The position numbers were made by a program, and so were the translations under genes. DNA of 40,697 nt, taken from positions 1-40,697 of IMG/VR virus record IMGVR_UViG_3300030333_003144. One strand, given 5' to 3'. The notes under the pieces are model-generated. The model was given only the letters and a program-made list of their open reading frames with translations, had not been told where the DNA came from and did no database searches. Source of the DNA: a virus. This document shows positions 1-5,806 of this stretch, one piece after another. Positions within the stretch are counted from its first letter, which is position 1; each line of letters starts with the position of its first letter.

Positions 1-30
1 TTGGCTTGGCATGCTTGTTTCTGCCTGCAT
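1..30 (-). CDS. Start of small CDS that continues across the window ends (with 40557-40697)
   Basis: An ATG on the minus strand at 28-30 is preceded by a GAGGT ribosome binding site 7 bases upstream. It opens a frame of ten codons (MQAETSMPSQ) down to base 1. Joined to base 40697 the frame continues without interruption and stops at 40557, giving a 56-residue protein. The product is unknown. Both flanking gene blocks run in the same direction, which supports the join. The join is inferred; only the two in-frame halves are seen directly. Confidence 0.6.
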   Translation of the reverse strand, partial: MQAETSMPSQ

Positions 31-136
31 TTAACTACCTCATATCTGCTCTCACTAGCGCCAGTGGGTAGTACCACGTCCCATGCCGTATCCCGAAGGA
101 CGTTGAACGCTGGGAACGTTCACGCTTTACAACGTT

Positions 137-349
137 TTATTCGTATGAACTAAGGGAGTCCGTAGGATCTCCATCAGCGTCATACATTTGTTCAATTTCT
201 GTAGAAGCATCAATCACGTCTGCAGTACCCTCAGTCATCTCAAGGATCATACCATCACAGTGTGACACGAAATCCCCGATTGCCTGCTCATACTCCTTAC
301 TTGTTTGCGCTTCTTCTGTCATCACGACAGTCAGTACAAATACCTTCAT
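137..349 (-). CDS. Small acidic protein of unknown function
   Basis: This 70-residue protein is not recognised. It is strongly acidic, especially in its second half, and has no cysteine motif or membrane segment. The ATG at 349 overlaps the stop codon of the upstream gene in an ATGA arrangement. It has its own AAGGAG ribosome binding site, so translation is probably coupled to the coiled-coil gene before it. About 106 bases separate it from the next minus-strand start at base 30. Small size and an early-operon position are typical of host-takeover or accessory phage proteins, but nothing in the sequence identifies a role. Confidence 0.75.
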   Translation of the reverse strand: MKVFVLTVVMTEEAQTSKEYEQAIGDFVSHCDGMILEMTEGTADVIDASTEIEQMYDADGDPTDSLSSYE

Positions 350-846
350 GTAATCTCAACTCCTTGTATATTGCGAATGAGGTACATCAAACGCTCGTTA
401 ATTTCCTCTAAGCGATCAACCCTAAGGACAAGCATCGCTACAGAAGCGCTTGAATCCACGACTTCGCCAAGAACTTTATCCTCTAGGGCTTCTAAGCGAG
501 TGCCGAACTCTGTGCGCCAATCAAGCTTGCCTTCAGCTTCAAGGGCATCTACACGTTCTTTCAGCTCGTCAATGCGCTCGTCATCACGCCGTAGGTCATC
601 TTGGATCTCGTCAAGGTCATACTCGTATACGTAATTCCTTGTATCGTCAAGGGTTTCCGCAAACACGTCTAGCCTGTCATTAAGCTCATACAAGGTGTCG
701 CTACTTTGCAAAGCGCTTTCAACATCGTCTGAAAAATCACAGGTTTGGACCACCTTACGAGACACGTCCTCTACAACGTTCTCGTAATTCACGGTTTCCA
801 ACTCTGACGTGTCAAGCACTAATTTAACTTCAATTTCTTTACTCAT
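346..846 (-). CDS. Acidic coiled-coil protein of unknown function
   Basis: This 166-residue protein starts at an ATG with a GGGAGGT ribosome binding site about 6 bases upstream. Residues from about 40 to 155 are rich in Glu, Asp, Leu and Arg with heptad-like spacing, so a long alpha-helical coiled coil is likely. The short N-terminal stretch (about residues 1-30) could form beta strands. It has no catalytic motif, cysteines suited to metal binding, or membrane helix. Its leader holds one of the repeated 20-bp hairpins (876-920). It is the first gene of a two-gene coupled pair with 137-349. Function unknown; an oligomeric structural or regulatory role is only a guess. Confidence 0.8.
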   Translation of the reverse strand: MSKEIEVKLVLDTSELETVNYENVVEDVSRKVVQTCDFSDDVESALQSSDTLYELNDRLDVFAETLDDTRNYVYEYDLDEIQDDLRRDDERIDELKERVDALEAEGKLDWRTEFGTRLEALEDKVLGEVVDSSASVAMLVLRVDRLEEINERLMYLIRNIQGVEIT

Positions 847-875
847 ACTGAACCTCCCAGTTCAAAATTTGGTTT

Positions 876-920
876 TGGAGGGAAAATCTCTCTCTCTAAA
901 GAGAGAGATTTTCTCCTCCA
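876..920 (-). promoter_or_regulatory. Leader hairpin A (family with CTTTAG loop)
   Basis: Bases 876-895 pair with 900-920 in a stem of about 20 bp with one bulged base (914), closed by a 4-base loop. On the minus strand the apex reads CTTTAG. The stem base is GGAGG paired with CCTCC. It lies between the stop of the gene at 953 and the ribosome binding site of the gene starting at 846. Hairpins at 2792-2836, 3225-3267 and 39423-39468 share position and apex. It could be a terminator or an RNA-processing or stabilising leader element; there is no long U tract. Confidence 0.8.
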
Positions 921-952
921 GTTATTCTCTGTGCATAGGAACTTCCTTTGCA

Positions 953-1219
953 CTAGATTGATTCCACATCTTTCAAGACGTGTTTAACATCTTTAACTTG
1001 GACAAAGCGCCATTGCGCCTTGCCCCCGCTAAAGTATCTCTTATCACGCCACCACGCATGGACCTCAACGTTGTTGCTGTCTTGCCTGTCAGCGTATATG
1101 TGATGCACACGGTAAATGCCTCGTTTGTTATTGGCTTTAAACAAACGTCCACGTGTTAAGGGATAGCGTTTACCCGCTATCTTTACTTCCTCAACTTCTA
1201 CCCATTTGTCTGTATACAT
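953..1219 (-). CDS. Small basic protein of unknown function
   Basis: This 88-residue protein is rich in Lys, Arg, Trp and Tyr and looks like a compact beta-rich domain (segments such as VEVEEVKIAG and RRY-type turns). The ATG at 1219 shares one base with the upstream stop (TAATG) and follows a GAGGAGG ribosome binding site, so translation is probably coupled to the zinc-ribbon gene upstream. A composition of alternating aromatic and basic residues would suit nucleic-acid binding, but I recognise no family. It is followed downstream by hairpin A. Confidence 0.75.
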   Translation of the reverse strand: MYTDKWVEVEEVKIAGKRYPLTRGRLFKANNKRGIYRVHHIYADRQDSNNVEVHAWWRDKRYFSGGKAQWRFVQVKDVKHVLKDVESI

Positions 1220-1470
1220 TACTCTTCCTCCTCATATGTAAAGACAGAACCCCAGCAGTTTTCACACACGTGATAACCACTACGGATTCCAATCATTTGT
1301 TCACGGTACTCAGCGTCATAGCCCAAGCTTGGGGGAAACGCATCTTGAACGAGCATTCCCCTGTCTATGTAATCGTGCCAACGATCTTTGGCTATGAACA
1401 CCTCTTGCCCCCCGCCACATACGTTGCAACGGAGGGTGTGGATCATTACGTTGTGAGTGTTAGCGACCAT
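1219..1470 (-). CDS. Small zinc-ribbon-type protein
   Basis: This 83-residue protein has two Cys pairs, C15-x2-C18 and C69-x2-C72, as expected for a four-cysteine zinc site. The middle segment (GMLVQDAFPP, then YREQMIGIRSGYHVC) resembles small phage zinc-finger proteins with a W..G...Q.A.P core followed by RE...SG..C..C. I chose the ATG at 1470 because an AGGAG site lies 8 bases upstream. The GTG nine bases earlier would sit directly on that ribosome binding site. It overlaps the upstream gene by 11 bases. The zinc site is inferred from cysteine spacing; function is unknown. Confidence 0.75.
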   Translation of the reverse strand: MVANTHNVMIHTLRCNVCGGGQEVFIAKDRWHDYIDRGMLVQDAFPPSLGYDAEYREQMIGIRSGYHVCENCWGSVFTYEEEE

Positions 1471-1708
1471 GTTGAGCACTCCTAAATCTGAAGTCTTCCT
1501 CAGCCTCTTCCAAGCCCACTATGTAGTGTCCATGCGCTGACTCCAACATTCCGCTAGAGTCGCAAGCGACACTCCACGTGACCCACTCGTCTGGATCAAT
1601 GTTGCCCCAGTAGCAGAGCGCAAAGCCCTCCCACCTGTCATCACTGACCCTCACCAGATGCACCTTACGTATCTGTCTACCATTTTTCATAGCTATAGCT
1701 TGTGCCAT
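1460..1708 (-). CDS. Small hypothetical protein
   Basis: This 82-residue protein starts at an ATG preceded by a GAGAGGAAATAA ribosome binding site. The N-terminal half is basic (KNGRQIRKVHLVRV) and Trp-rich; the C-terminal part is acidic and then ends in basic residues. No domain is recognised. The start lies just after the stop of the membrane-protein gene upstream, and its end overlaps the start of the zinc-ribbon gene, so it belongs to the same transcription unit. Confidence 0.7.
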   Translation of the reverse strand: MAQAIAMKNGRQIRKVHLVRVSDDRWEGFALCYWGNIDPDEWVTWSVACDSSGMLESAHGHYIVGLEEAEEDFRFRSAQHGR

Positions 1709-1710
1709 GC

Positions 1711-2241
1711 TTATTTCCTCTCTCTTGTGCTTATGTCTATAATCTCAGCTTCATCAGCCTCTATGCGCTCTATCGCTTCATAATCAAAGCCCTCACGCAC
1801 ATATGCGTTGAGAAATTCTTGAGCGATTTTGTCCTGCTTAATCGCTTGAATTACGAACTCTCCAACGTCCATGTGTGAAAGGTGAGCCATATACGGTGGG
1901 CAATTCTCGCCCTGCATGTGCAACAGAGTCATGTAATCGTCCACAAGTTGTCTCCCGAAATAGCGTGGGAACTCAGCTTGTGGTCCATACTCCTTGTACA
2001 CGTTGTAACCCGTTTTAGCCAGATTCGTTCTGAAATCTGGAACGCTTACAACGTCTGCCAAGAACAGGCTTAAAGCCCGTATCTGTTGATATGGCGCTTC
2101 AGCGTCAGCGCTACGGCTAAACGCTACTTCACGCACTATGTCTTGAGCGCTCTTCAAGTCCCTATAGTGCAAAACGCACCCTAAGTACAAGCACAGGGTA
2201 CAAGCCCCCATAACGAGCACGCTTATGTCATATATATTCAT
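1711..2241 (-). CDS. Membrane-anchored protein of unknown function
   Basis: This 176-residue protein has one clear hydrophobic segment at about residues 5-25 (DISVLVMGACTLCLYLGCVL), suited to an uncleaved N-terminal membrane anchor. A soluble, mostly helical region follows, ending in a basic tail (STRERK). The ATG shares one base with the stop of the 47-residue gene upstream (TAATG) and has a GGGAGG site. The architecture suggests a protein held at the inner face of the host membrane. No family is recognised and it need not be involved in lysis, since it lies in the early arm. Confidence 0.75.
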   Translation of the reverse strand: MNIYDISVLVMGACTLCLYLGCVLHYRDLKSAQDIVREVAFSRSADAEAPYQQIRALSLFLADVVSVPDFRTNLAKTGYNVYKEYGPQAEFPRYFGRQLVDDYMTLLHMQGENCPPYMAHLSHMDVGEFVIQAIKQDKIAQEFLNAYVREGFDYEAIERIEADEAEIIDISTRERK

Positions 2242-2384
2242 TATTGCCTCCCGACAGGCGCTGGCAATTTGCTCAACGCTTTAAGTAACTCGGCTAGATC
2301 AGGACGATCTACGCCTACACGGTGGAATGGTATGGTTATTTCGCCCTTAGCGTTAAAGCGCAAGGCATGTATATTTTGACCCAT
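2241..2384 (-). CDS. 47-residue hypothetical protein
   Basis: A short ORF (MGQNIHALRFNAKG..., 47 residues) begins at an ATG with a strong GGGAGGT ribosome binding site. It ends in TAATG, sharing one base with the next start. The coupling and the good binding site argue that it is real. It is basic, with a helical C-terminal half (LAELLKALSKL). Function unknown. Confidence 0.7.
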   Translation of the reverse strand: MGQNIHALRFNAKGEITIPFHRVGVDRPDLAELLKALSKLPAPVGRQ

Positions 2385-2408
2385 TGGTGACCTCCCTAGA
2401 GTCGTGTG

Positions 2409-2501
2409 AGTGGGTGTTTCCCACTACAGGACACACACGGGGGGACGTAACCGTATGTGCCCTGTAGTGGGGAGAGCGGAATTAAGTGTCATCGCTCTCC
2501 C
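2409..2501. other. Intergenic region with competing hairpins
   Basis: Three inverted repeats overlap here. A small one pairs AGTGGG (2409-2414) with CCCACT (2420-2425). A long one pairs 2421-2440 with 2451-2470 (18 of 20 positions matched). A third pairs 2471-2478 with 2493-2500. The small and long stems share bases 2421-2425, so they cannot form together. The region separates the genes at 2511-2765 and 2241-2384 and could end or modulate transcription. Confidence 0.65.
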
Positions 2502-2510
2502 ACACTCATG

Positions 2511-2765
2511 TCATGATAGCGCTTTTACAGCAACTTTGTGCTTTTTAGCGTGTTTCTTGACACGTGCTTGTTCAGCGTCCCAAACGGTAGGAGCAGAAGC
2601 TAACGCAAACGCTTTGCGTAAGGCTTCAACGACTTTATCGTCTTCGCCTGCTTTAGAAGCTTTAGTTGCGTTAGACAACTGTGCGTTTAGTTGTCGGTAG
2701 CGTAGCTTGTTAGCTTCTTTCTTTGCTCGCCTTTCAGGGCTGATTTTTTTGGTTTCTTTACTCAT
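2511..2765 (-). CDS. Small very basic helical protein
   Basis: This 84-residue protein is dominated by Lys, Arg and Ala and is probably all helical. Its layout is a basic N-terminal helix, a turn around AGEDD, a central helix (VVEALRKAFALASA) and a basic C-terminal helix (ARVKKHAKKHK). That order and length loosely recall ribosomal protein bS20, but I see no diagnostic residues and do not call it that. Nucleic-acid binding is plausible from charge. The start follows a GGAGGT site, and the leader contains hairpin B of the repeated family. Confidence 0.7.
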   Translation of the reverse strand: MSKETKKISPERRAKKEANKLRYRQLNAQLSNATKASKAGEDDKVVEALRKAFALASAPTVWDAEQARVKKHAKKHKVAVKALS

Positions 2766-2791
2766 GTGTTTGACCTCCTAAAGTCAATCGG

Positions 2792-2836
2792 TGGAGGGAA
2801 ATTATCTCTCTCTAAAGAGAGATAATTTCCTCTCCA
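2792..2836 (-). promoter_or_regulatory. Leader hairpin B (family with CTTTAG loop)
   Basis: Bases 2792-2811 pair with 2816-2836 in a stem of about 20 bp with one bulged T (2831) at the same relative place as in hairpins A and C. The loop is the same and the base is TGGAG paired with CTCCA. The middle of the stem differs from A and C on both arms, so pairing is kept while sequence changes. It lies 27 bases before the start of the gene at 2765. Confidence 0.8.
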
Positions 2837-2848
2837 AATTTCGGCAAT

Positions 2849-3196
2849 TTACCGACTTTCATGTATCCCACGTAGCATGGGAGTTACGTAATGGTAGGAC
2901 TCTACGGGATCCGCTTGGAACCAGCCAATTGCACGCTGTCCACACGTTATCCCTATCTGCTCAAAGTACTCACGTGTGTCCTCTATGTCCGTAGAAACAC
3001 CCTGAAACACAAGGACTTCCTCGTGGTAGTTGTAGCCTTCACTGTCCAAGCCTATGCCACGTGCAACCGTGAATAGCTCCCACACATCTGTGTCTATTTG
3101 CTCTGCCATAACGATATGCTCTACCGTGTCAGGCGTTATTTGCTCGCCTTGATCTGTCGTCAAGCCGATTGTTACGCTGAATGATGTACTTGCCAT
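2849..3196 (-). CDS. Hypothetical protein, 115 residues
   Basis: This acidic protein has a beta-rich N-terminus (TSFSVTIGLTTDQGE) and a mixed alpha/beta remainder. The layout resembles a small single-domain fold, but no family is recognised. It has one Cys and no membrane segment. The ATG at 3196 follows a GGAGGTCAGC ribosome binding site, and hairpin C lies directly upstream. Its stop is 13 bases from hairpin B, so this gene is bracketed by two members of the hairpin family. Confidence 0.75.
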   Translation of the reverse strand: MASTSFSVTIGLTTDQGEQITPDTVEHIVMAEQIDTDVWELFTVARGIGLDSEGYNYHEEVLVFQGVSTDIEDTREYFEQIGITCGQRAIGWFQADPVESYHYVTPMLRGIHESR

Positions 3197-3224
3197 GCTG
3201 ACCTCCTAAGTCAAATTTTGGTTC

Positions 3225-3267
3225 TGGAGGGGAAACCCTCTCTCTAAAGAGAGGGTTTCCTCCTCCA
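3225..3267 (-). promoter_or_regulatory. Leader hairpin C (family with CTTTAG loop)
   Basis: Bases 3225-3243 pair with 3248-3267 in a 19-bp stem with one bulged T (3261). Loop, bulge position and the GGAGG/CCTCC stem base match hairpins A and B. The middle of the stem is AAACCC/GGGTTT here instead of the A/T-rich core of A and B. It lies about 28 bases before the start at 3196. Confidence 0.8.
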
Positions 3268-3272
3268 CTTTT

Positions 3273-3353
3273 TCATTGCTTCCTGTCCTTTACGCTCCTG
3301 TAAGCGCAAACAACCTCTTTAGTACGGGTGCATATTAGTCTCCTTTCACGCAT
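3273..3353 (-). CDS. Possible 26-residue leader ORF
   Basis: A minus-strand ATG at 3353 follows a GAGG site and encodes a very basic 26-residue peptide (MRERRLICTRTKEV...). Its stop overlaps a second ATG (ATGA) that opens a 10-codon ORF (MKKWRRKPSL) whose stop TAG lies in the loop of hairpin C. Ribosomes reading the second ORF would enter the hairpin stem. No homology evidence is available, and either ORF could be chance. Confidence 0.3.
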   Translation of the reverse strand: MRERRLICTRTKEVVCAYRSVKDRKQ

Positions 3354-3388
3354 AAATACCTCTTTTCTGGTGTGCTTACGTGTGAGGA

Positions 3389-3763
3389 CTAGTAGATGGG
3401 ATCCCCATACTCGTCATGTGGCACGCACAGTGCGAACGTGCAGTCCAAATCCAGCTCCTCAATGCCTGTGAGATCCTCATCACAGTACTTGCACACGTAC
3501 TTGTCCTGCTCAAAGTCGTCCTCCACTGTCGGGTGGAACTCGTCAAGCCAAGCCTTATACCCACGCCAATCGTACATAGACATGGGATCCTTGAGATACT
3601 CCCACAGAGGCGTGTCTATCATCTCAGACTTGTAGCGCAACCCATACCACATGTGTATGTTGCCCAATAGTGACCAGTTCCAACACTCACGCATTGTCCA
3701 ATCGTGAGTGTAGTACCACTCGGTAATGTACGCATTTCTATGCGCTTGTAGCAATTTAAGCAT
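3389..3763 (-). CDS. Hypothetical Trp/Tyr-rich protein, 124 residues
   Basis: The first half is unusually rich in Trp and Tyr (TEWYYTHDW, CWNWSLLG, MWYGLRY). The second half is acidic and contains CKYC and two further Cys (DCTFALC), so a metal site is possible but the spacing is not typical. The ATG at 3763 follows an AAAGGAG ribosome binding site. A 10-bp hairpin (3782-3807) separates it from the gene upstream. I recognise no family. Confidence 0.75.
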   Translation of the reverse strand: MLKLLQAHRNAYITEWYYTHDWTMRECWNWSLLGNIHMWYGLRYKSEMIDTPLWEYLKDPMSMYDWRGYKAWLDEFHPTVEDDFEQDKYVCKYCDEDLTGIEELDLDCTFALCVPHDEYGDPIY

Positions 3764-3781
3764 TGCAATTCTCCTTTCATA

Positions 3782-3807
3782 CGTGGGGGTGCATTCACAC
3801 CCCCACG
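3782..3807. terminator. Perfect 10-bp intergenic hairpin
   Basis: CGTGGGGGTG (3782-3791) pairs with CACCCCCACG (3798-3807) around a 6-base loop, between the stop at 3816 and the start at 3763. The stem is GC-rich and stable. No U tract follows on the minus strand, so it may act as a pause, processing or protective structure rather than a classic terminator. Confidence 0.6.
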
Positions 3808-3815
3808 CTATGGGT

Positions 3816-4364
3816 TTATAGTTGGTCCAGTATGCTCTGGCTCGCAGGGAGTAGAGTGTTCATCACGAGGAACTCGTCAGCCAACTCCTCAAGCGTAGTG
3901 TTAGCGCCTATGTTGCCATGATAGCTTCCACCTTGTTGCTTGCGTGTTAGCGTTGTGTAACCATCTTCCTCCCAGTCCTCATCAACACGGACCTTGCGTA
4001 AGTACCCAAACTCAGCGACTTCAGGCTCCCACTCTTCCGCATGGTCCTCGTGTATCCAGACCTTGCGATTGTCAAGGAACACCATCTCTTTCGCTTGTGC
4101 ACCCATCTCAAACGCATCTTCGTAATCCAACGTGCGCTTAGGGTCCATACCTAGCGCCTTGAGTATGTCAAAGGCTCCAAGTGTGTACTTCTCAGGGTAC
4201 ATACGCACATGCTCGGCTGTCTTGTACAGCGGGTGATCCTCCCAGAACGCTAGGAGATCCTCCTGCGAATGGTCCTCACGTGGTCGTGAGTGGTCCTTTT
4301 CCTCGCATACAGCCAGCCCACTCATGGTGAACGGGTGTAGCCCTGTGTGTGTAGTTGTATTCAT
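3816..4364 (-). CDS. Hypothetical acidic protein, 182 residues
   Basis: I chose the ATG at 4364 because a GGAGGAAATTTA ribosome binding site lies directly before it; the frame is open further upstream without such a site. The protein is rich in Glu, Asp and His, with a His-containing N-terminal part and a central segment (KVWIHEDHAEEWEPEVAEFG) that could be a compact alpha/beta domain. No known motif is visible. Hairpins lie on both sides. Confidence 0.75.
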   Translation of the reverse strand: MNTTTHTGLHPFTMSGLAVCEEKDHSRPREDHSQEDLLAFWEDHPLYKTAEHVRMYPEKYTLGAFDILKALGMDPKRTLDYEDAFEMGAQAKEMVFLDNRKVWIHEDHAEEWEPEVAEFGYLRKVRVDEDWEEDGYTTLTRKQQGGSYHGNIGANTTLEELADEFLVMNTLLPASQSILDQL

Positions 4365-4405
4365 TAAATTTCCTCCTGTGTAAGGATCATGCGAGTACAT
4401 CTCAC

Positions 4406-4468
4406 ATGTGTGTGTGTCCAATCAGGGACTGGGCACACACACATATGCTGGGGGCGTGAACCCCCAGC
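4406..4468. terminator. Two consecutive intergenic hairpins
   Basis: ATGTGTGTGTG (4406-4416) pairs with CACACACACAT (4434-4444). Directly beside it GCTGGGGG (4447-4454) pairs with CCCCCAGC (4461-4468) around a 6-base loop. They lie between the stop at 4478 and the ribosome binding site of the gene starting at 4364. They probably end or slow transcription from the first gene; no long U tract is present. Confidence 0.6.
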
Positions 4469-4477
4469 GCATGTCGC

Positions 4478-4825
4478 TTATGCTAGTGCGTCAAGCTTGG
4501 CTTGTGCGTTAGCTCTCATCTTCTTCCAGCTATCAGTCGTGTCAGGCAGTTCTCGCAGGGCTTGTTCCAAGCTCTCACGTGAACCGTGCCCGATCAAGCC
4601 GTGACATCTCCTCAGCAGAGCCGAGTTTCTGGCTTTCTTGTCAGAGCGTGTGAGCTTCGCTTCCTGCACACTGACTGGAGCTTTCTTCGTAGCCTTCGCT
4701 GGAGCTTTCTTCGCTGGCTTCTCAGACGGCGTAGGGGAACTAGTTCCCTCCTGTGCGGTCTGCACCTTGCGAGCTAGGCTCATGATGGATTTTGCTTCTG
4801 TTTTCGTGATGGTGATGTTGGTCAT
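4478..4825 (-). CDS. Basic, Lys/Ala/Pro-rich protein; first gene of the left minus-strand unit
   Basis: I chose the ATG at 4825 (MTNITITKTEAKSIM) because an AAAGGA ribosome binding site lies 7 bases upstream. The open frame beyond it runs through a strong hairpin. The 115-residue product has a short helix, then a low-complexity Lys-Ala-Pro linker (EKPAKKAPAKATKKAP, histone H1-like), then a basic helical C-terminal region of about 60 residues. The pattern suggests DNA or RNA binding. It is the gene nearest the divergent control region, so it is probably made early. No family is recognised. Confidence 0.7.
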   Translation of the reverse strand: MTNITITKTEAKSIMSLARKVQTAQEGTSSPTPSEKPAKKAPAKATKKAPVSVQEAKLTRSDKKARNSALLRRCHGLIGHGSRESLEQALRELPDTTDSWKKMRANAQAKLDALA

Positions 4826-4851
4826 CGCCGATCCTTTCTGTTGTGGGGAGG

Positions 4852-4904
4852 GACGTCCTCCCTTCACTTTGTTCAGGGAGGACGTCACTACTACTACGTA
4901 GTAG
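4852..4904. promoter_or_regulatory. Hairpin plus 14-bp palindrome before the left gene block
   Basis: GACGTCCTCCCT (4852-4863) pairs perfectly with AGGGAGGACGTC (4875-4886) around an 11-base loop. Six bases later the perfect palindrome CTACTACGTAGTAG (4891-4904) follows. Both lie just upstream of the minus-strand gene starting at 4825, so they fall in its leader or promoter. The palindrome is a reasonable operator candidate; the hairpin resembles the other leader hairpins in position but not in loop. Confidence 0.6.
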
Positions 4905-5130
4905 CATAGTTTTTGCTGGGCTGAGATTGATTCGGTGCAGAGTCTGCCAGATGCACGATACCCTGCGCATTATGCCCACCGTATTGCAAGCGATCTGGGA
5001 GCAAAAGTGCTGGTCAGAGCAGGTTTCTTCTCGTGTTGCATTATGCGAGGCGAGAAGTGCGCCCGCCACCTGCGCACAGCGTGCACGATTGGAACGATGA
5101 CCCCCCCCAAGCCCCCTATGGGGTCGTCCT
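4905..5130. other. GC-rich stretch without a convincing gene; possible packaging region
   Basis: I see no ORF here with a credible start and no clear tRNA. The segment is richer in G and C than the sequence that follows it. It holds two copies of GCATTATGC (4969-4977 and 5037-5045). It ends in a run of eight C with a 9-bp hairpin (5096-5104 paired with 5120-5128). Packaging sites often lie just before the small terminase gene, so this is a place to look for cos or pac, but no direct sign of a cut site is visible. Confidence 0.4.
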
Positions 5131-5161
5131 GACTAAGTGATTCTTAATACATCCGCAAATC

Positions 5162-5177
5162 GTTCAAGTTTTTGAAC
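5162..5177. repeat. Short hairpin before first TTGATACTAAGT copy
   Basis: GTTCAA (5162-5167) pairs with TTGAAC (5172-5177) around a 4-base loop. It lies immediately before the first copy of the 12-base direct repeat, as the longer hairpin at 5222-5255 does before the second copy. Confidence 0.5.
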
Positions 5178-5179
5178 TC

Positions 5180-5209
5180 TTGATACTAAGTGCCTGTTAG
5201 CGATATAAA
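5180..5209 (+). promoter_or_regulatory. Candidate sigma70-type promoter for the plus-strand structural genes
   Basis: TTGATA (5180-5185) and TATAAA (5204-5209) are separated by 18 bases, close to the bacterial -35 and -10 consensus. Transcription would start near 5216 and run into the small terminase gene at 5360. The -35 box is part of the repeated word TTGATACTAAGT, so a regulator binding that repeat would control this promoter. Confidence 0.5.
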
Positions 5210-5221
5210 TTTACTCAGAAC

Positions 5222-5255
5222 CAATCTTTCTTTTTCTGGAAGAAACGAAAGATTG
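5222..5255. promoter_or_regulatory. Hairpin in the divergent control region
   Basis: CAATCTTTC (5222-5230) pairs with GAAAGATTG (5247-5255). After one mismatch, several more A-T pairs extend the stem inward. The right arm overlaps the second TTGATACTAAGT copy. It would form in the leader RNA of the plus-strand unit if transcription starts near 5216. Confidence 0.6.
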
Positions 5256-5256
5256 A

Positions 5257-5272
5257 TACTAAGTACTTAGTA
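5257..5272. promoter_or_regulatory. Perfect 16-bp palindrome, operator candidate
   Basis: TACTAAGTACTTAGTA is its own reverse complement. It contains TACTTAGTA, part of the 10-mer TACTTAGTAC (5264-5273) that recurs exactly at 39423-39432, and inverted at 39459-39468, in the leader of the nuclease gene. A symmetric site shared by two control regions suggests a dimeric DNA-binding protein. Confidence 0.6.
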
Positions 5273-5359
5273 CTAATTAGGTGAAGTGTCCCAGTATTTT
5301 AAGAAAAAACTTAGTAAAGTCCGAATGGGACAATTACGCTAACAAGTGAGGAGAAATAA

Positions 5360-5806
5360 ATGGGAAAAAACAATTGGAAAACAGATCCTGAAACAGGTTT
5401 AAAGGTAATGCCTGACCACTGGAAAAGACTATTAGAGTGGCTACTACTAGGACCAGAACGTGACCCAGTTACGCAACGTGAATGGGCGCTTGAAAATGGA
5501 ATACATGAAGATTCGGTAAGGCGAATCAAACGTGATTCTAGATTCATTAAAGAATGGGATCGGCGTGCAGCCGAACTCAACATTAACCCTGAAAGGGTTC
5601 AGAGCGTCATAGATGCTCTTTGGCAGCGTGCTGCCGATGGTGACGTAAAGGCTGCAAGCCTTTACTTGCAATATATAGATAAATTTACGCCTAAGCGAAA
5701 GGTTGCCGTGGCTGAGGATCGTGACGTAGCTGCTATGTCTGATGCTGACTTGGCTGATGAGCTTGAGGCTACGATTGGTACATTAAGGATGGTTAAAGAT
5801 GCCTAA
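5360..5806 (+). CDS. Terminase small subunit
   Basis: This 148-residue protein binds the packaging site and hands phage DNA to the large terminase. Residues about 38-60 (VTQREWALENGIHEDSVRRI) form a helix-turn-helix. Helical segments follow (ERVQSVIDALWQRAADGDVKAASLYLQYID), typical of phage small terminases in which a short DNA-binding domain precedes an oligomerisation region. The ATG follows a GAGGAG site. It is the first gene of the plus-strand unit, directly before the large terminase genes, which supports the call. Length is normal for the family. Confidence 0.8.
   Translation: MGKNNWKTDPETGLKVMPDHWKRLLEWLLLGPERDPVTQREWALENGIHEDSVRRIKRDSRFIKEWDRRAAELNINPERVQSVIDALWQRAADGDVKAASLYLQYIDKFTPKRKVAVAEDRDVAAMSDADLADELEATIGTLRMVKDA

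Larger units (their letters stand above)
5180..5264. repeat. 12-base direct repeat TTGATACTAAGT (two copies)
   Basis: TTGATACTAAGT occurs at 5180-5191 and 5253-5264, 73 bases apart, each directly after or overlapping a hairpin. A related piece, ACTAAGTGATT, lies at 5132-5142. The repetition in a divergent control region suggests binding sites for one regulator. Confidence 0.65.

Noticed and set aside
305-634. Plus-strand frames of 109 and 77 residues opposite the coiled-coil gene
   Set aside because: Ser/Arg-rich shadow frames without ribosome binding sites; the minus-strand gene fits operon overlaps.
2511-2765. Ribosomal protein bS20 homologue
   Set aside because: Length, charge and helix layout are similar, but no diagnostic residues were recognised; many small basic helical proteins look alike.
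4740-5069. Open frame of 109 residues on the minus strand across the control region
   Set aside because: No good ribosome binding site. It runs through the 12-bp hairpin and palindrome and overlaps the better-supported gene at 4478-4825.
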